Of a stretch of 64,000 nucleotides of DNA, positions 43,515 to 52,701 are shown piece after piece. The DNA comes from Modicisalibacter sp049808615 (GTDB lineage Bacteria; Pseudomonadota; Gammaproteobacteria; Pseudomonadales; Halomonadaceae). Within the stretch, counting starts at the first letter, position 1. Each line of letters starts with the position of its first letter. The position numbers and the translations under genes are program-made. The DNA is taken from assembly GCF_049808615.1 (NCBI RefSeq), contig NZ_JBNCAN010000009.1:1-64000 (forward strand). Reading direction: 5' to 3'. The notes beneath the pieces are model-generated. The model ran no database searches, was not told the origin of the DNA, and saw only the letters and a list, made by a program, of their open reading frames with translations.

Positions 43515-43946
43515 TCAAGCGTTGAGCTTGGCTTTGAGCGCATCGAGTTCCTGAAGCGCCTCGACGTGTTGGGTGACATCCTTTTGTACACCGATGAAGT
43601 AGGTGAGCTGGTCCTGCTCATCGAACACGGGGGTGATCGAAAGCTCGTTCCAGAACGGGCTGCCGTCCTTGCGATAATTGCGCAGCACTTCACGACAGGG
43701 GCGTTGCTCGGCGATCGCCCGGCGGATGTTTTCCAGTCCAGGTTGGTCGTGATCGTTCTTCTGCAGGAAGCGGCAGTCGCGGTAGAGGATTTCGTCGGTG
43801 CTGTAGCCGGTCAGACGCTCGAATCCTTGGTTGATGTAGATCAGAATGGTGTCATCACCTTCCTGTTCGGCAACGACGATGCCATCCGCCGACGCATCGA
43901 CGATACGTTCCAACAGCTCCGCGTCGATCATTGTGGGTCTTTTCAT
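43515..43946 (-). CDS. Short LOV-domain blue-light photoreceptor
   Basis: The protein has 143 residues from MKRPTMIDAELL (or 138 from MIDAELL at 43931, which matches the start of Pseudomonas short LOV proteins). The flavin-adduct motif YRDCRFLQ has the photoactive cysteine; INQGFERLTGYSTDEILYRD and CREVLRNYRKDGSPFWNELSITPV are near-identical in pattern to PpSB1-LOV of Pseudomonas putida. TYFIGVQKDVTQHVEALQEL starts the C-terminal J-alpha helix. No effector domain is fused, so signalling would be through dimer changes. It lies 117 bases downstream of an MFS gene on the same strand. Confidence 0.9.
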   Translation of the reverse strand: MKRPTMIDAELLERIVDASADGIVVAEQEGDDTILIYINQGFERLTGYSTDEILYRDCRFLQKNDHDQPGLENIRRAIAEQRPCREVLRNYRKDGSPFWNELSITPVFDEQDQLTYFIGVQKDVTQHVEALQELDALKAKLNA

Positions 43947-44062
43947 ACGTATCGCAGTCCTGTGGCAGATCGGGGGCGCGCTCGACAAAACATCGGCCGT
44001 CGATGAGGCCTCGTTATGTCTATCATGGCCAGCCTGGACAATGTTTTCAACGCTTTGTCCTA

Positions 44063-45376
44063 CTATTCGACCTCTGGAAGACGCTGAGCAGCCAACGACG
44101 CCGCCAGAGCACAAAGTGCGAGTACCAGCAACAGACCAGCGCTGCCCAGCCACTGAGCAAGCACACCGATAACTGCACCGACGATCAGCATCAAAATACC
44201 GGTCAAGGTATTCGATAGAGCGACATAGAGGGCGCGGTCATCGCGGGTCGCCATGTCCACGATATAGGTCTTGCGCCCCAGCCTGACACCCGCATGGGCA
44301 ATGACCAGGACGCCATAGACGATAGCGAACGGCCAGATTGTCCTGCTCCAGTCCCCCGGTGCCCAGGCGACCCCGGCCACCGTCAGGCAACACAGTGCCG
44401 CGATGACGCCGGCATCGCGCATCACGCGACGGCTCGACTTATCGGCACGCTTACCCCAGAACGGGCTGGCCAGCATACTGGCAAGGCCGGAGATTACGAT
44501 GAGCACACCCAGCCCGCCGAGATCCTCACCACTTTGCTGTTGGCCGAGCAGTGCGATGTAAGGCAGGGCAAGGGCGCTCGACAACAGCAGTGCCCGGGCC
44601 ACATTGAAATGCAGGAAGGTACGGTCCTGATGCAGCAGCCGAAGGCCCTGACGAATGCTATTCCAGGCGTTTTCCCCGCCTTCGGTGGCACCGTGATCCT
44701 CCCGGATCATGGCTGCGCAGACGGCATTGAGCGCCCAGCCCAGTGCCGCAATGGCCAATAAGACCGTCAGCACGAGCTCTCCGGGGCGATCGTCGAACAG
44801 CATCAGCACGGCGCCAGACAGCAATGTCACACCGCCCGCGACGCTACCGCTCCAGCCCATCAGATTACCGCGGCGCTGTTTGGCGATGGTCTTGCCCAAT
44901 ACATCCTTGGTGGCAATGGAGGAGAGTCCCCGGGCCAGGGAGAGTGCCACCAGCACGATCAGAACCAGCGCGCCGCCCAGCCCGCCGCTACTCGTCATCG
45001 CGAGTATCGCCAGCACTGCCGCGCATAGTGCCTGGAGCGCGCCCCCTATGACCCAGACCCACTTGCGCTGTGGCATATGACGAATGAAGCCGGCAATGAA
45101 GACCTGAGGCAGCAGGGCGCCGGCCTCCCGAATCGGGACCAGCAGGCCCACCATCCACAGTGGCGCCCCGATCGCACCCAGTAGCCAGGGAAGAATCAGC
45201 CGTGCACTGGAGAACTCATCCGCCAGCTTATTACCCAAGGAAGCGAAAAGGTGGCGAAAGAAATTGCCGGGCTGCTCGTGACAGGCTTCATCGGAGATGT
45301 CCTTGCACAAGCGACTGTCTTCGTCACCGGTCAACCATTCGTAGAAACGTGACTGGGTTATACGAGCATTGGCCAT
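44063..45376 (-). CDS. Major facilitator superfamily transporter
   Basis: The protein has 437 residues from MANARITQSRFYEWLTGDED, with GGAGG 6 bases upstream. A hydrophilic N-terminus of about 60 residues (with HEQPGNFFRHLFASLGNKLADEF) precedes 12 membrane segments. GKTIAKQRRGNLMGWSGSVAGG is a conserved centre loop. I recall similar proteins annotated only as MFS. The substrate is unknown. It may share a transcript with the LOV gene. Confidence 0.75.
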   Translation of the reverse strand: MANARITQSRFYEWLTGDEDSRLCKDISDEACHEQPGNFFRHLFASLGNKLADEFSSARLILPWLLGAIGAPLWMVGLLVPIREAGALLPQVFIAGFIRHMPQRKWVWVIGGALQALCAAVLAILAMTSSGGLGGALVLIVLVALSLARGLSSIATKDVLGKTIAKQRRGNLMGWSGSVAGGVTLLSGAVLMLFDDRPGELVLTVLLAIAALGWALNAVCAAMIREDHGATEGGENAWNSIRQGLRLLHQDRTFLHFNVARALLLSSALALPYIALLGQQQSGEDLGGLGVLIVISGLASMLASPFWGKRADKSSRRVMRDAGVIAALCCLTVAGVAWAPGDWSRTIWPFAIVYGVLVIAHAGVRLGRKTYIVDMATRDDRALYVALSNTLTGILMLIVGAVIGVLAQWLGSAGLLLVLALCALAASLAAQRLPEVE

Positions 45377-45458
45377 GCACACCCTCCATGATGAGATGTC
45401 GGTAATCCCGGGCACATTGTTATGATGATCCATCAACAGATCGTAAAAGAGAAACACG

Positions 45459-45728
45459 ATGGCTCGAGTACGTATCCATTATTGCACGCAATGCCACTGG
45501 CTTCTGCGGGCCGGCTGGTATGCCCAGGAGTTGCTTTCCACTTTCGGTGAGGACCTCGGCGAGGTTGCCTTGGCGCCCAGTCATGGCGGCCACTTCGAAA
45601 TACTCTTCAATGAAGAAGTGATCTGGGAACGCAAGCGCGACGGCGGCTTCCCCGACATCAAGGAGCTCAAGCGCCGGGTGCGCGATCGGCTCGATCCGGG
45701 CAGGGACCTGGGTCATATCGATCGCTAG
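45459..45728 (+). CDS. SelT/SelW/SelH (Rdx) family thioredoxin-fold protein
   Basis: The protein has 89 residues. RIHYCTQCHWLLRAGWYAQELL contains the CxxC redox site (Cys in place of selenocysteine), followed by GGHFEILFNEEVIWERKRDGGFPDIKELKRRVRD. Members are thought to act in redox chemistry. It is divergent from the MFS gene and converges with zntB, 5 bases apart. Confidence 0.88.
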   Translation: MARVRIHYCTQCHWLLRAGWYAQELLSTFGEDLGEVALAPSHGGHFEILFNEEVIWERKRDGGFPDIKELKRRVRDRLDPGRDLGHIDR

Positions 45729-45733
45729 CCCCC

Positions 45734-46753
45734 TTACCACCAGTGCTTGCGCTTGAGCAGTGCCATCACGGCGATACCGAGTACCAGGGTGATGCCGATG
45801 AACACGATGAACCCGTATGGGCTCTGGGCGCCGGGAATGCCGCCCACGTTGATGCCCAGCAGACCGGTAAGAAAGCTCAAGGGCAGAAATACCGTGGTGA
45901 TGATGGCGAGCATGTACATGCGCTGGTTGAGCTGCTCGTTGTGTTCGCTCCAGAGTTGTTCCTGAAGGATCAGCGCGCGTTCCTGCATGGCGTTGAAGTC
46001 CTCGATGTAGCGCGACAGTTGGTTGGCGCTCTCTCGCAGCGACACCTTGGTTTCCTCGTCGAGCCACAAAGGACCCTGGGCCAGCTGCGCCAGACAGTCG
46101 CGCTGTGGCCCCATGAAACGGCGTAGATTGATTAGAGGGCGTCTAATCCGCGTCAAATCGTCGCTGTCCACGTTCTCCGTATCGCCAAGCTGGGCGTCTT
46201 CCAGTTCGGCCAGACGCTCGTCGAGCTGATGCGTCACGTCGCCGACCTGATCGACCAGTGTTTCCGTCAACCAGGCCGCCAGGTCGGGAATCGATTCGGC
46301 ACCGTCGCCGCTGTCGATGCGTTCACGCACCACGCTGACCGCATGCAGTGGGCGGCGGCGCAGCGTGATCAGGCGCTTGGGGGTCATCCACACCCGCAGC
46401 GAGATCAGATCGTCCCGCGCGGCACCGGGGTTGAAGTTGATGCCACGCAGCGTGGTCACGATACCGCGTCCGAAACGCGCCACTCGCGGGCGCGTATCTT
46501 CTTCGAGTAGCGCCTCGATGACCGCCTCGTCGAGCTCCGCCAGGGAGTGCAGATAGGTCATGACGTCATCGTGACGAAAGTCCAGGTGCAGCCATAGTGC
46601 GGCGTCATCGTTGTTCCACAGCGCATGCAGCTGTGCGTTGTCGAGCAGGGTGCCGCCGCCAACACCATCCAGCTGATAGGCGGTAACGAAAGCGCTGGCC
46701 TGCGGGGGCGGTGTATCGGACGTCGTCGGCAGGTTGTCGCTGGATGCCGCCAT
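45734..46753 (-). CDS. zntB: Zinc transporter ZntB (CorA superfamily)
   Basis: The protein has 339 residues from MAASSDNLPTTSDT with AAGGA 8 bases upstream; the frame is open to 46795. The N-terminal cytoplasmic funnel has LWLHLDFRHDDVMTYL; the C-terminus has two membrane segments with the GINVGGIPGAQSPYGF pore signature (the CorA GMN replaced by GIN, as in ZntB). ZntB imports zinc coupled to protons. Confidence 0.88.
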   Translation of the reverse strand: MAASSDNLPTTSDTPPPQASAFVTAYQLDGVGGGTLLDNAQLHALWNNDDAALWLHLDFRHDDVMTYLHSLAELDEAVIEALLEEDTRPRVARFGRGIVTTLRGINFNPGAARDDLISLRVWMTPKRLITLRRRPLHAVSVVRERIDSGDGAESIPDLAAWLTETLVDQVGDVTHQLDERLAELEDAQLGDTENVDSDDLTRIRRPLINLRRFMGPQRDCLAQLAQGPLWLDEETKVSLRESANQLSRYIEDFNAMQERALILQEQLWSEHNEQLNQRMYMLAIITTVFLPLSFLTGLLGINVGGIPGAQSPYGFIVFIGITLVLGIAVMALLKRKHWW

Positions 46754-46866
46754 GAAGGGATTCCTTATTAAAACCAGTGGTCCTGTAATCGCCATGCTCG
46801 TCTGAGCGACGCAAGACGGTTAGGCTGGCTACTTTAGCGTAAACCCATGGCAGACAGGGAGTAGGC

Positions 46867-47754
46867 ATGACACAGGATCGGCGCGCGATGCTCTACGGGG
46901 TGGGAGCGGTGGCACTATGGTCCACGGTGGCCACGGCCTTCAAGCTGGCCTTGACGACCATGACCCCGGCTGAGCTTATCTGGATCGCGGCGCTGGTTTC
47001 CTGGTTGTTGATCGGCGGGTTGGTCATTCAGCGCGGTCAATTCCGCCTCGCCTTGCGCAGTGGCTGGCGCACCGCGCTGTGGGCCGGATTGATGAATCCG
47101 GTGGCCTACTACCTGGTGCTGTTTGCGGCCTACGATAGGCTGCCTGGGCAGGAGGCCATGGCGCTCAACTATACCTGGGCGCTGGCCATGGCCTTTCTTG
47201 CCGTGCCGATCCTCGGCCAGCGATTGACGCGCATGGATATTCTCGCCGGGTTGATCGCCTATGCCGGGGTCTGGGTCATCGCCACTCGCGGGGCAGTGTT
47301 CGAAGTGGCCTTTGCCGATCCGCTGGGCGTCGGGTTCGCCCTGGCCTCGACGTTACTCTGGGCGCTCTACTGGCTGCTGAATGCCAAGGATCATCGCGAG
47401 CCGCTGGTCGCCCAATGGCAGAACTTCAGTGTCGGCTTACCGGTCTTGACCGCTATCGTCGCCTTCGGCCCCGGCTTTACCTGGCATGGTTGGAGCAGCC
47501 TGGGAGCGGGCATCTATGTGGGCTTGTTCGAGATGGGCATCGCCTTCGTGCTCTGGCAGATAGCGGTGCAGCAGATATCGCGTACCGCCAAGGTCTCCAA
47601 CCTGATCTTCCTGTCGCCACCAGTGTCGCTGCTGCTGTTGCATGTCGTCGTCGGCGAGCCGATTCTCGTCTCGACCTTGATCGGCCTGGTGTTGATTCTC
47701 GGCGGCCTGGGGTTGCAGCAGTTGCAGAAGGCGCCCGCGCCGGCTCCGGCATGA
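46867..47754 (+). CDS. EamA-family (DMT superfamily) transporter
   Basis: The protein has 295 residues with GGGAG before the ATG. Ten hydrophobic segments form two EamA repeats. Segment 1 GAVALWSTVATAFKLAL and the second-half GLFEMGIAFVLWQIAVQQIS are typical. These usually export amino acids or metabolites; the substrate is unknown. Confidence 0.85.
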   Translation: MTQDRRAMLYGVGAVALWSTVATAFKLALTTMTPAELIWIAALVSWLLIGGLVIQRGQFRLALRSGWRTALWAGLMNPVAYYLVLFAAYDRLPGQEAMALNYTWALAMAFLAVPILGQRLTRMDILAGLIAYAGVWVIATRGAVFEVAFADPLGVGFALASTLLWALYWLLNAKDHREPLVAQWQNFSVGLPVLTAIVAFGPGFTWHGWSSLGAGIYVGLFEMGIAFVLWQIAVQQISRTAKVSNLIFLSPPVSLLLLHVVVGEPILVSTLIGLVLILGGLGLQQLQKAPAPAPA

Positions 47755-47759
47755 TGTTT

Positions 47760-47783
47760 GTAGGAGATCGCTTCAGCGAGCGA
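47760..47783. repeat. REP-like palindromic element (copy 1)
   Basis: GTAGGAG followed by ATCGCTTCAGCGAGCGAT, just after the EamA stop. The GTAG head and short hairpin TCGCT-TC-AGCGA are the layout of REP sequences mobilised by RAYT transposases. It is closely related to the element at 63543. Confidence 0.6.
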
Positions 47784-47791
47784 TGGTGGTG

Positions 47792-48139
47792 TTACATGAG
47801 CATCTGATACTGAAACAATAGCTGCTTGAAATCCTGGCGCTGATGGGCGAACAGATAAATGGAGACGGCATGGGTTTCCGGCCAGATGCGGTAAACGACA
47901 CGGTAATTGTCGATCAGCAGTTCGCGGTAGTGGTGGGTGCCAAGCGCCGCTGCCTGTCGGCAGATCGCATAGGTGGCGGCATGGTCTGATAGGCGATCCG
48001 TAGCGGTATCAATTAGATGTAAAGATATCGTTTGAGCATCATCGAGGGACATCGCCAATTGATCGATCAAAAAATGTTCGCAAAACTCCAGGGAGGCCTC
48101 GGCGGTTTCCTCGAAATAGATCTCAAAGCGTCGACTCAC
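47792..48139 (-). CDS. RelE/ParE-family toxin, long version
   Basis: The protein has 115 residues: FEIYFEETAEASLEFCEHFLIDQ, YRELLIDNYRVVYRIWPETHAVSIYLFAHQRQDFKQLL. The YRVVYRI...HQRQDF ending is that of RelE/ParE toxins. It overlaps the upstream antitoxin by four bases. Confidence 0.82.
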   Translation of the reverse strand: MSRRFEIYFEETAEASLEFCEHFLIDQLAMSLDDAQTISLHLIDTATDRLSDHAATYAICRQAAALGTHHYRELLIDNYRVVYRIWPETHAVSIYLFAHQRQDFKQLLFQYQMLM

Positions 48140-48399
48140 AGTGGCTCGCCTTTATCAGCCTGATGGCGAGCCTTGAGCTTGGCCTTGAATTCCTCGGCGC
48201 TCATGGTCATGCCGGCTTCACGGCTGCGTTCACCCAGGCTCAATAGCTTGAGCAGGGCGATGCCCTGTTCGCGGCGCTCGTGGGCGGCATAGGATTCCAC
48301 CACATAGGTCGGCTTGCCATGCTGGGTGATGACCAGCGGCTCCTCGACATCCAGGGTGGCGGCATTCTGCTTCAGATAGCTGATGGTTTCGATGCGCAT
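48136..48399 (-). CDS. Phd/YefM-family antitoxin
   Basis: The protein has 87 residues from MRIETISYLKQNAATL with AAGGTG 7 bases upstream. EEPLVITQHGKPTYVVESYAAHE is the Phd/YefM dimer fold signature; the C-terminal charged tail would mask the toxin. It represses its own operon in known systems. Confidence 0.88.
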   Translation of the reverse strand: MRIETISYLKQNAATLDVEEPLVITQHGKPTYVVESYAAHERREQGIALLKLLSLGERSREAGMTMSAEEFKAKLKARHQADKGEPL

Positions 48400-48461
48400 G
48401 GGATTCACCTTATCAAGCGATGGACCAAGTTTAGTTCATCAATGGACCATTGGCGAGCCGG

Positions 48462-49133
48462 TCATTGGCTTGCCATTCGCTCCTGGGTCTGCTCTGGCAG
48501 CAGCGCTTTCAACTCGGGCCAGACATTCTCGAGCATGCGCGGCTGGGCCTCGGCGGTGGGGTGGATGCCATCGTCCTGCATCAGGTCCTCCTCAAGGGCG
48601 ACACCGTCGAGCAGAAAGGGCACCAGGGGTACATCGTATTGCTCGGCCAGATCGCGATAGACCGCCTTGAAAGCCCTTGCGTAAGCCTGGCCATAGTTAG
48701 GGGGTATCTCGATACCCACCAATAGCACCTCGGCATCGGCCTTTTGGCTTGCCTCGATCATGCTCGAAAGATTATGGCGCATCTGCTTGGGGGACAGGCC
48801 GCGTAGACCGTCGTTGCCGCCCAGCTCGATCAGAACGATGTCCGGGGCGTGTTGTCTGAGTAGCTTATGCAGGCGGGTCGCACCGCCAGACGTGGTCTCT
48901 CCGCTGATACTGGCATTGACGACCTTGACCTCGTCGCCCAGGCGTTGGCGCAGTAGACTGATCCAACCGGCCTGACGCTCGATGCCATAGGCGGCGCTGA
49001 GGCTATCACCCATCACCAGCAGTGTCGTATTGGCGGCACTTGCCATGCCTGTCCACAGCGACAGCAATAACAGCAGCGTCGCCATCAGGCGTCCGCTCAG
49101 GCACCGTGAAACCACAGGGAAAGCGTGCATCAT
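48462..49133 (-). CDS. tesA: Periplasmic thioesterase I/arylesterase (TesA, GDSL family)
   Basis: The protein has 223 residues with a signal peptide (MATLLLLLSLWTGMASA). Block I is VMGDSLSAAYG with the nucleophile Ser; block III LGGNDGLRG; block V DGIHPTAEAQ with catalytic Asp and His. It matches E. coli TesA, a multifunctional thioesterase, protease and lysophospholipase. As in E. coli it is divergent from ybbA; here the two start codons share one CATG. Confidence 0.93.
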   Translation of the reverse strand: MMHAFPVVSRCLSGRLMATLLLLLSLWTGMASAANTTLLVMGDSLSAAYGIERQAGWISLLRQRLGDEVKVVNASISGETTSGGATRLHKLLRQHAPDIVLIELGGNDGLRGLSPKQMRHNLSSMIEASQKADAEVLLVGIEIPPNYGQAYARAFKAVYRDLAEQYDVPLVPFLLDGVALEEDLMQDDGIHPTAEAQPRMLENVWPELKALLPEQTQERMASQ

Positions 49134-49848
49134 GTTCAACTCCCAAACGCGTGAAATGACCTCGATTCTACATGCTCGGCGCCTTGGCAAGCAGGTTCTC
49201 AGCGGCGAGCGTCGGCTGGATATTCTAAGCAATCTCGATCTCGAGGTGTTCCCCGGTGAGAGCGTGGCGATCCTGGGGAGTTCCGGCGCCGGCAAGTCCA
49301 CCTTGCTGGGCTTGCTGGCGGGGCTGGATATTCCGACCAGTGGTGAGCTCATCTTGTTCGGCCAGTCGCTGACCGCTCTCGATGAGGATGGTCGCGCGGG
49401 ACTTCGTGCCGGGCGAGTGGGCTTCGTGTTCCAGAATTTCCAGCTGTTGCCGACTCTGACCGCCCTGGAAAACGTGTTGCTGCCGCTGGAACTGTTGCCA
49501 GGCAGCGATCATCAGGCCAGAGGTCGGGAGTGGTTGGCCCGAGTGGGCTTGGGAGAGCGCATGAACCATCTGCCCAAGCAACTCTCCGGCGGTGAGCAGC
49601 AGCGGGTGGCCGTGGCTCGCGCCTTCGTCACCGCTCCCGAACTGGTGTTCGCCGACGAGCCTACCGGCAACCTTGATCGCGGTACCGGCGGAAAGGTCAT
49701 CGATCTATTGTTCGAGCTCAACCGCGAAGCCGGCACGACCCTGGTGCTGGTCACCCACGATCATCATCTGGCGCGGCGCTGCGATCGCTGTCTCAAGCTC
49801 GATGCTGGCCATCTGGCCGCCCTTGACCGGGACGAGGTAGAAGCATGA
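49132..49848 (+). CDS. ybbA: YbbA-like ABC transporter ATP-binding protein
   Basis: The protein has 238 residues. Walker A LGSSGAGKSTLLGLLAGLD, Q-loop FVFQNFQLLPTLTALENV, signature LSGGEQQRVAVARAFV, Walker B LVFADEPTGNLD. It belongs to the LolD/MacB-like class that powers FtsX-type permeases. An alternative start is ATG 49156. It overlaps ybbP by four bases. Confidence 0.92.
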   Translation: MFNSQTREMTSILHARRLGKQVLSGERRLDILSNLDLEVFPGESVAILGSSGAGKSTLLGLLAGLDIPTSGELILFGQSLTALDEDGRAGLRAGRVGFVFQNFQLLPTLTALENVLLPLELLPGSDHQARGREWLARVGLGERMNHLPKQLSGGEQQRVAVARAFVTAPELVFADEPTGNLDRGTGGKVIDLLFELNREAGTTLVLVTHDHHLARRCDRCLKLDAGHLAALDRDEVEA

Positions 49849-52445
49849 GCGAAGGCATCAGTAGAAGCGCGAATCCCAGAGTGAAGAGTGCTGTAGATAA
49901 AAAGGATAAAGGCGAGGCCGGTCTACTACGACTCTCCTTGAAGGGGCTGCGGCGTGACCTTCGTGCAAGCGATGTGCGTGCGCTGTTCGTGGCCCTGGCC
50001 CTGGCGGTGGCGGCCTCGACCATGATCGGCTTCTTCCTCGATCGGCTTGATCGGGGGCTGACCCGGCAGGCAGGCCAGCTGGTAGGTGGGGATATCAAGC
50101 TCGAACAGAGCAAGCCCTTCGATGCGAACCTGCGCCGGCAATTGGAAGAGGCGGGGCTGACCCTGGCGGACCAGGTCGATCTGGTGTCGATGGCAAGCCG
50201 CAACGAGTCGTTTCAGCCCGCGAGTCTCAAGGTGGTGGATGAGGCCTATCCGCTCTATGGCAAGGTGCTGGTGGATATGGGCGACGGTGTCGAAGAAGTG
50301 GCCCATGGGCCGTCACCAGGGAGTGCATGGGTCGCGCCACGTTTGGCGCAATTACTGAATATCGCGATTGGCGAGTCATTTCAGCTCGGTCAGATGCAGC
50401 TCAAGGTGAGCGGACTGATCGAGCGCGAACCGGATCAATCCGCCGGTTTCGGCAGCTTCAACCCGCGTCTGATGATGCACATCGACGATCTCGATGCCAC
50501 CGGATTGGTGCGCCCGGGCTCCCGGGTCGAGTATGAGTTGCTAGCCAAGGGACCGCCCGAGGCGGTGGCTGGGGTCGAAGAGTTGCTTGCCCGACTGGAG
50601 CGGCAAGGTGTCGAGGTGGAGGACGTGCGCGAGGATCGCCCGCAGCTCGGCAACGCCCTGGAGCGGGCGGAGAAGTATTTGAGCCTGGCGGGATTGGCGG
50701 CGGTGCTGCTGGCTGGAGTCGCGGTCGCCATGGCCACCCGGCGCTATGTCGATCGCCACCTGGATACCGCCGCCTTGTTGCGCTGTTTTGGTGCGTCTCA
50801 ACGCCAGTTGACGCAGCTGTTCGCCTTGCAACTGCTGTGGCTGGCGCTTTCCGCTTCGATCCTCGGAGCGCTGCTGGGACTGGCTGGGCAAGCGGGGTTG
50901 CTGGCGCTGCTGACACGCTTTCTACCGTTGGAGTTGCCGCCCCCGGGTATATTGCCGCTATTACTTGGCATCTTGACCGCGATTGCGGTGCTGGTGGGCT
51001 TTGCCGGACCGACCCTGCTGCGGCTCAAGCAGGTCAGCGCGCTCAAGGTATTGCGCCGTGAGCTCGATCCATTGCCGGCCTCCGCCTGGTTGGTGGTCGG
51101 TGTCGCGAGCCTGGTGTTTGGCGGTCTGCTGTGGCTTTATTCCGGCGATTTCATGCTCTCTCTCGGTTTGTTGCTGGGCGGTCTGGTGGGGCTGGTACTG
51201 CTGTGGACGTTGGGCTGGTTGTTGCTCGGGTTGGTACTGCGCCTGGCCGGGCGTTTCGGCAATGGCGCAAGCGGGGGTGCCCAGGCGTTGCGCCTTGGCG
51301 CGCGGCAGCTGGCGCGGCGGCGCCAGGCCAGTCTCGGTCAGTTGCTGGCCTTCGCGGTGACCTTCGCCGCCATGGCGATCATTACCTTGGTACGGGGCGA
51401 TCTCTTGACCACTTGGCAGGCCCAGCTGCCCGAAGATACGCCGAACTATTTCGCCATCAATATCCAGCCCAACGAGCGCGAAGGCTTCATCGATATTCTG
51501 GGCGATGCCGCGGACACGCGAAGTGCCCTGTACCCCATGGTGAGGGGGCGCATCGTGACGATCAACGATCAGCCGCCACAGGAGGTCGTGCCGGAGGAGA
51601 GTCGAGGTGACAACGCCCTGCGCCGGGAGCTCAACCTGACCTGGCAGACCGAGGTGCCCTCCGGCAACCGTATCGTCGAGGGGCAGTGGTTTGCGCAGGA
51701 TGTCGAGGCGGCTCCTGAGAACGATCAGCCTGTGCCGATTTCAATGGAAAGCGGCCTGGCCGGACGCCTCGAGGTCGATCTTGGGGATACTCTGACATTC
51801 TCTATTGGCGGGGCGGATATTACCGGCGAAATCACCAGCCTGCGCAGCGTCGAGTGGGACAGTTTCAAGCCCAATTTCTTTGTCATCTTCCCGCCCGGCA
51901 CCCTGGAGCGTTTCGGCCATAGCTACATCACCGCCTTTCACGTCGAGGATGGCAGCAATGTCCCGGGCAAGCTGGTATCCGCCTATCCCGGGGTATCGTT
52001 GATCAACGTCGAGGCCATCCTGGGTCGAGTGCGGGAGCTATTGTCTCAAGTGACCCGGGCGGTGGAATTCGTATTGGCCTTCGTGCTGCTTGCCGGGGTG
52101 AGCGTGCTCTATGCCGCCCTGACCGCCAGCCACACGCTGCGCACCCATGAAAGCGGCCTATTGCGGGTGTTCGGCGCCGGTGATCGGCTGATTTCCAGGG
52201 TTCAGGGCGTGGAGTTCGCGCTATTGGGCTTCACCAGTGGTCTGATGGGAGCGCTGCTAGCGGAAGCCGCCGCCGCCGGAGTGTATATCGGCTGGCTGGA
52301 ACTGGCACCCCGAATACATTGGTTGATGTGGGTGATCCTGCCCGTTGGCGGAGCGCTGCTCATCGGCCTCATCGGTCACGCGCTATCCCGCAGCGTGCGC
52401 CGTCAGACACCCATGGCAAGCCTGGGGCTACTGGGCGAGGCATGA
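49845..52445 (+). CDS. ybbP: YbbP-like FtsX-type ABC permease
   Basis: The protein has 866 residues. Membrane segment 1 (ALFVALALAVAASTMIGFFLD) precedes a large periplasmic MacB-like core domain; two FtsX blocks follow, LSLAGLAAVLLAGVAVAMATRRYVDRH and VEFVLAFVLLAGVSVLYAALTAS, with about ten segments in total. With YbbA and TesA it forms the classical set thought to handle lipophilic or envelope substrates by mechanotransmission. Confidence 0.92.
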   Translation: MSEGISRSANPRVKSAVDKKDKGEAGLLRLSLKGLRRDLRASDVRALFVALALAVAASTMIGFFLDRLDRGLTRQAGQLVGGDIKLEQSKPFDANLRRQLEEAGLTLADQVDLVSMASRNESFQPASLKVVDEAYPLYGKVLVDMGDGVEEVAHGPSPGSAWVAPRLAQLLNIAIGESFQLGQMQLKVSGLIEREPDQSAGFGSFNPRLMMHIDDLDATGLVRPGSRVEYELLAKGPPEAVAGVEELLARLERQGVEVEDVREDRPQLGNALERAEKYLSLAGLAAVLLAGVAVAMATRRYVDRHLDTAALLRCFGASQRQLTQLFALQLLWLALSASILGALLGLAGQAGLLALLTRFLPLELPPPGILPLLLGILTAIAVLVGFAGPTLLRLKQVSALKVLRRELDPLPASAWLVVGVASLVFGGLLWLYSGDFMLSLGLLLGGLVGLVLLWTLGWLLLGLVLRLAGRFGNGASGGAQALRLGARQLARRRQASLGQLLAFAVTFAAMAIITLVRGDLLTTWQAQLPEDTPNYFAINIQPNEREGFIDILGDAADTRSALYPMVRGRIVTINDQPPQEVVPEESRGDNALRRELNLTWQTEVPSGNRIVEGQWFAQDVEAAPENDQPVPISMESGLAGRLEVDLGDTLTFSIGGADITGEITSLRSVEWDSFKPNFFVIFPPGTLERFGHSYITAFHVEDGSNVPGKLVSAYPGVSLINVEAILGRVRELLSQVTRAVEFVLAFVLLAGVSVLYAALTASHTLRTHESGLLRVFGAGDRLISRVQGVEFALLGFTSGLMGALLAEAAAAGVYIGWLELAPRIHWLMWVILPVGGALLIGLIGHALSRSVRRQTPMASLGLLGEA

Positions 52446-52611
52446 GAAAGCTCACCTTTTTCAAAACGGTCGGAGCCAAGCCGTGCGACTGCCCGTTGCC
52501 TACCGCTTTGATGACTGTGAAGAGGTGTTTATTCGGCGTGACCCGGACACCGGCGATGTCATCATCTCGCGTAGCCCCGACAACTGGGATTCTTTCTTGG
52601 CGGCGCGGTAG
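52442..52611 (+). pseudogene. VapB-like antitoxin gene with a frameshift near its start
   Basis: The frame ending at 52611 encodes HLFQNGRSQAVRLPVAYRF, then EVFIRRDPDTGDVIISRSP and WDSFLAAR, a clear VapB/MazE-type antitoxin. It has no start codon near the conserved part. The ATG at 52442, which overlaps the ybbP stop as ATGA, is one base out of frame. Adding one A in the GAGAAAGC stretch (52444-52451) would give MRKAHLFQNGRSQ. Loss of one base, or a sequencing error, is the simplest reading. The matching toxin gene follows. Confidence 0.65.
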
Positions 52612-52701
52612 AGCTGCGCTGTTGAAAAAGACTTTACTCAGCCAGGAAGAGCACCAGCAAACAGGCACGCAGGAGCGTGATCCCTTCGAAGGATGGAGGG
52701 A

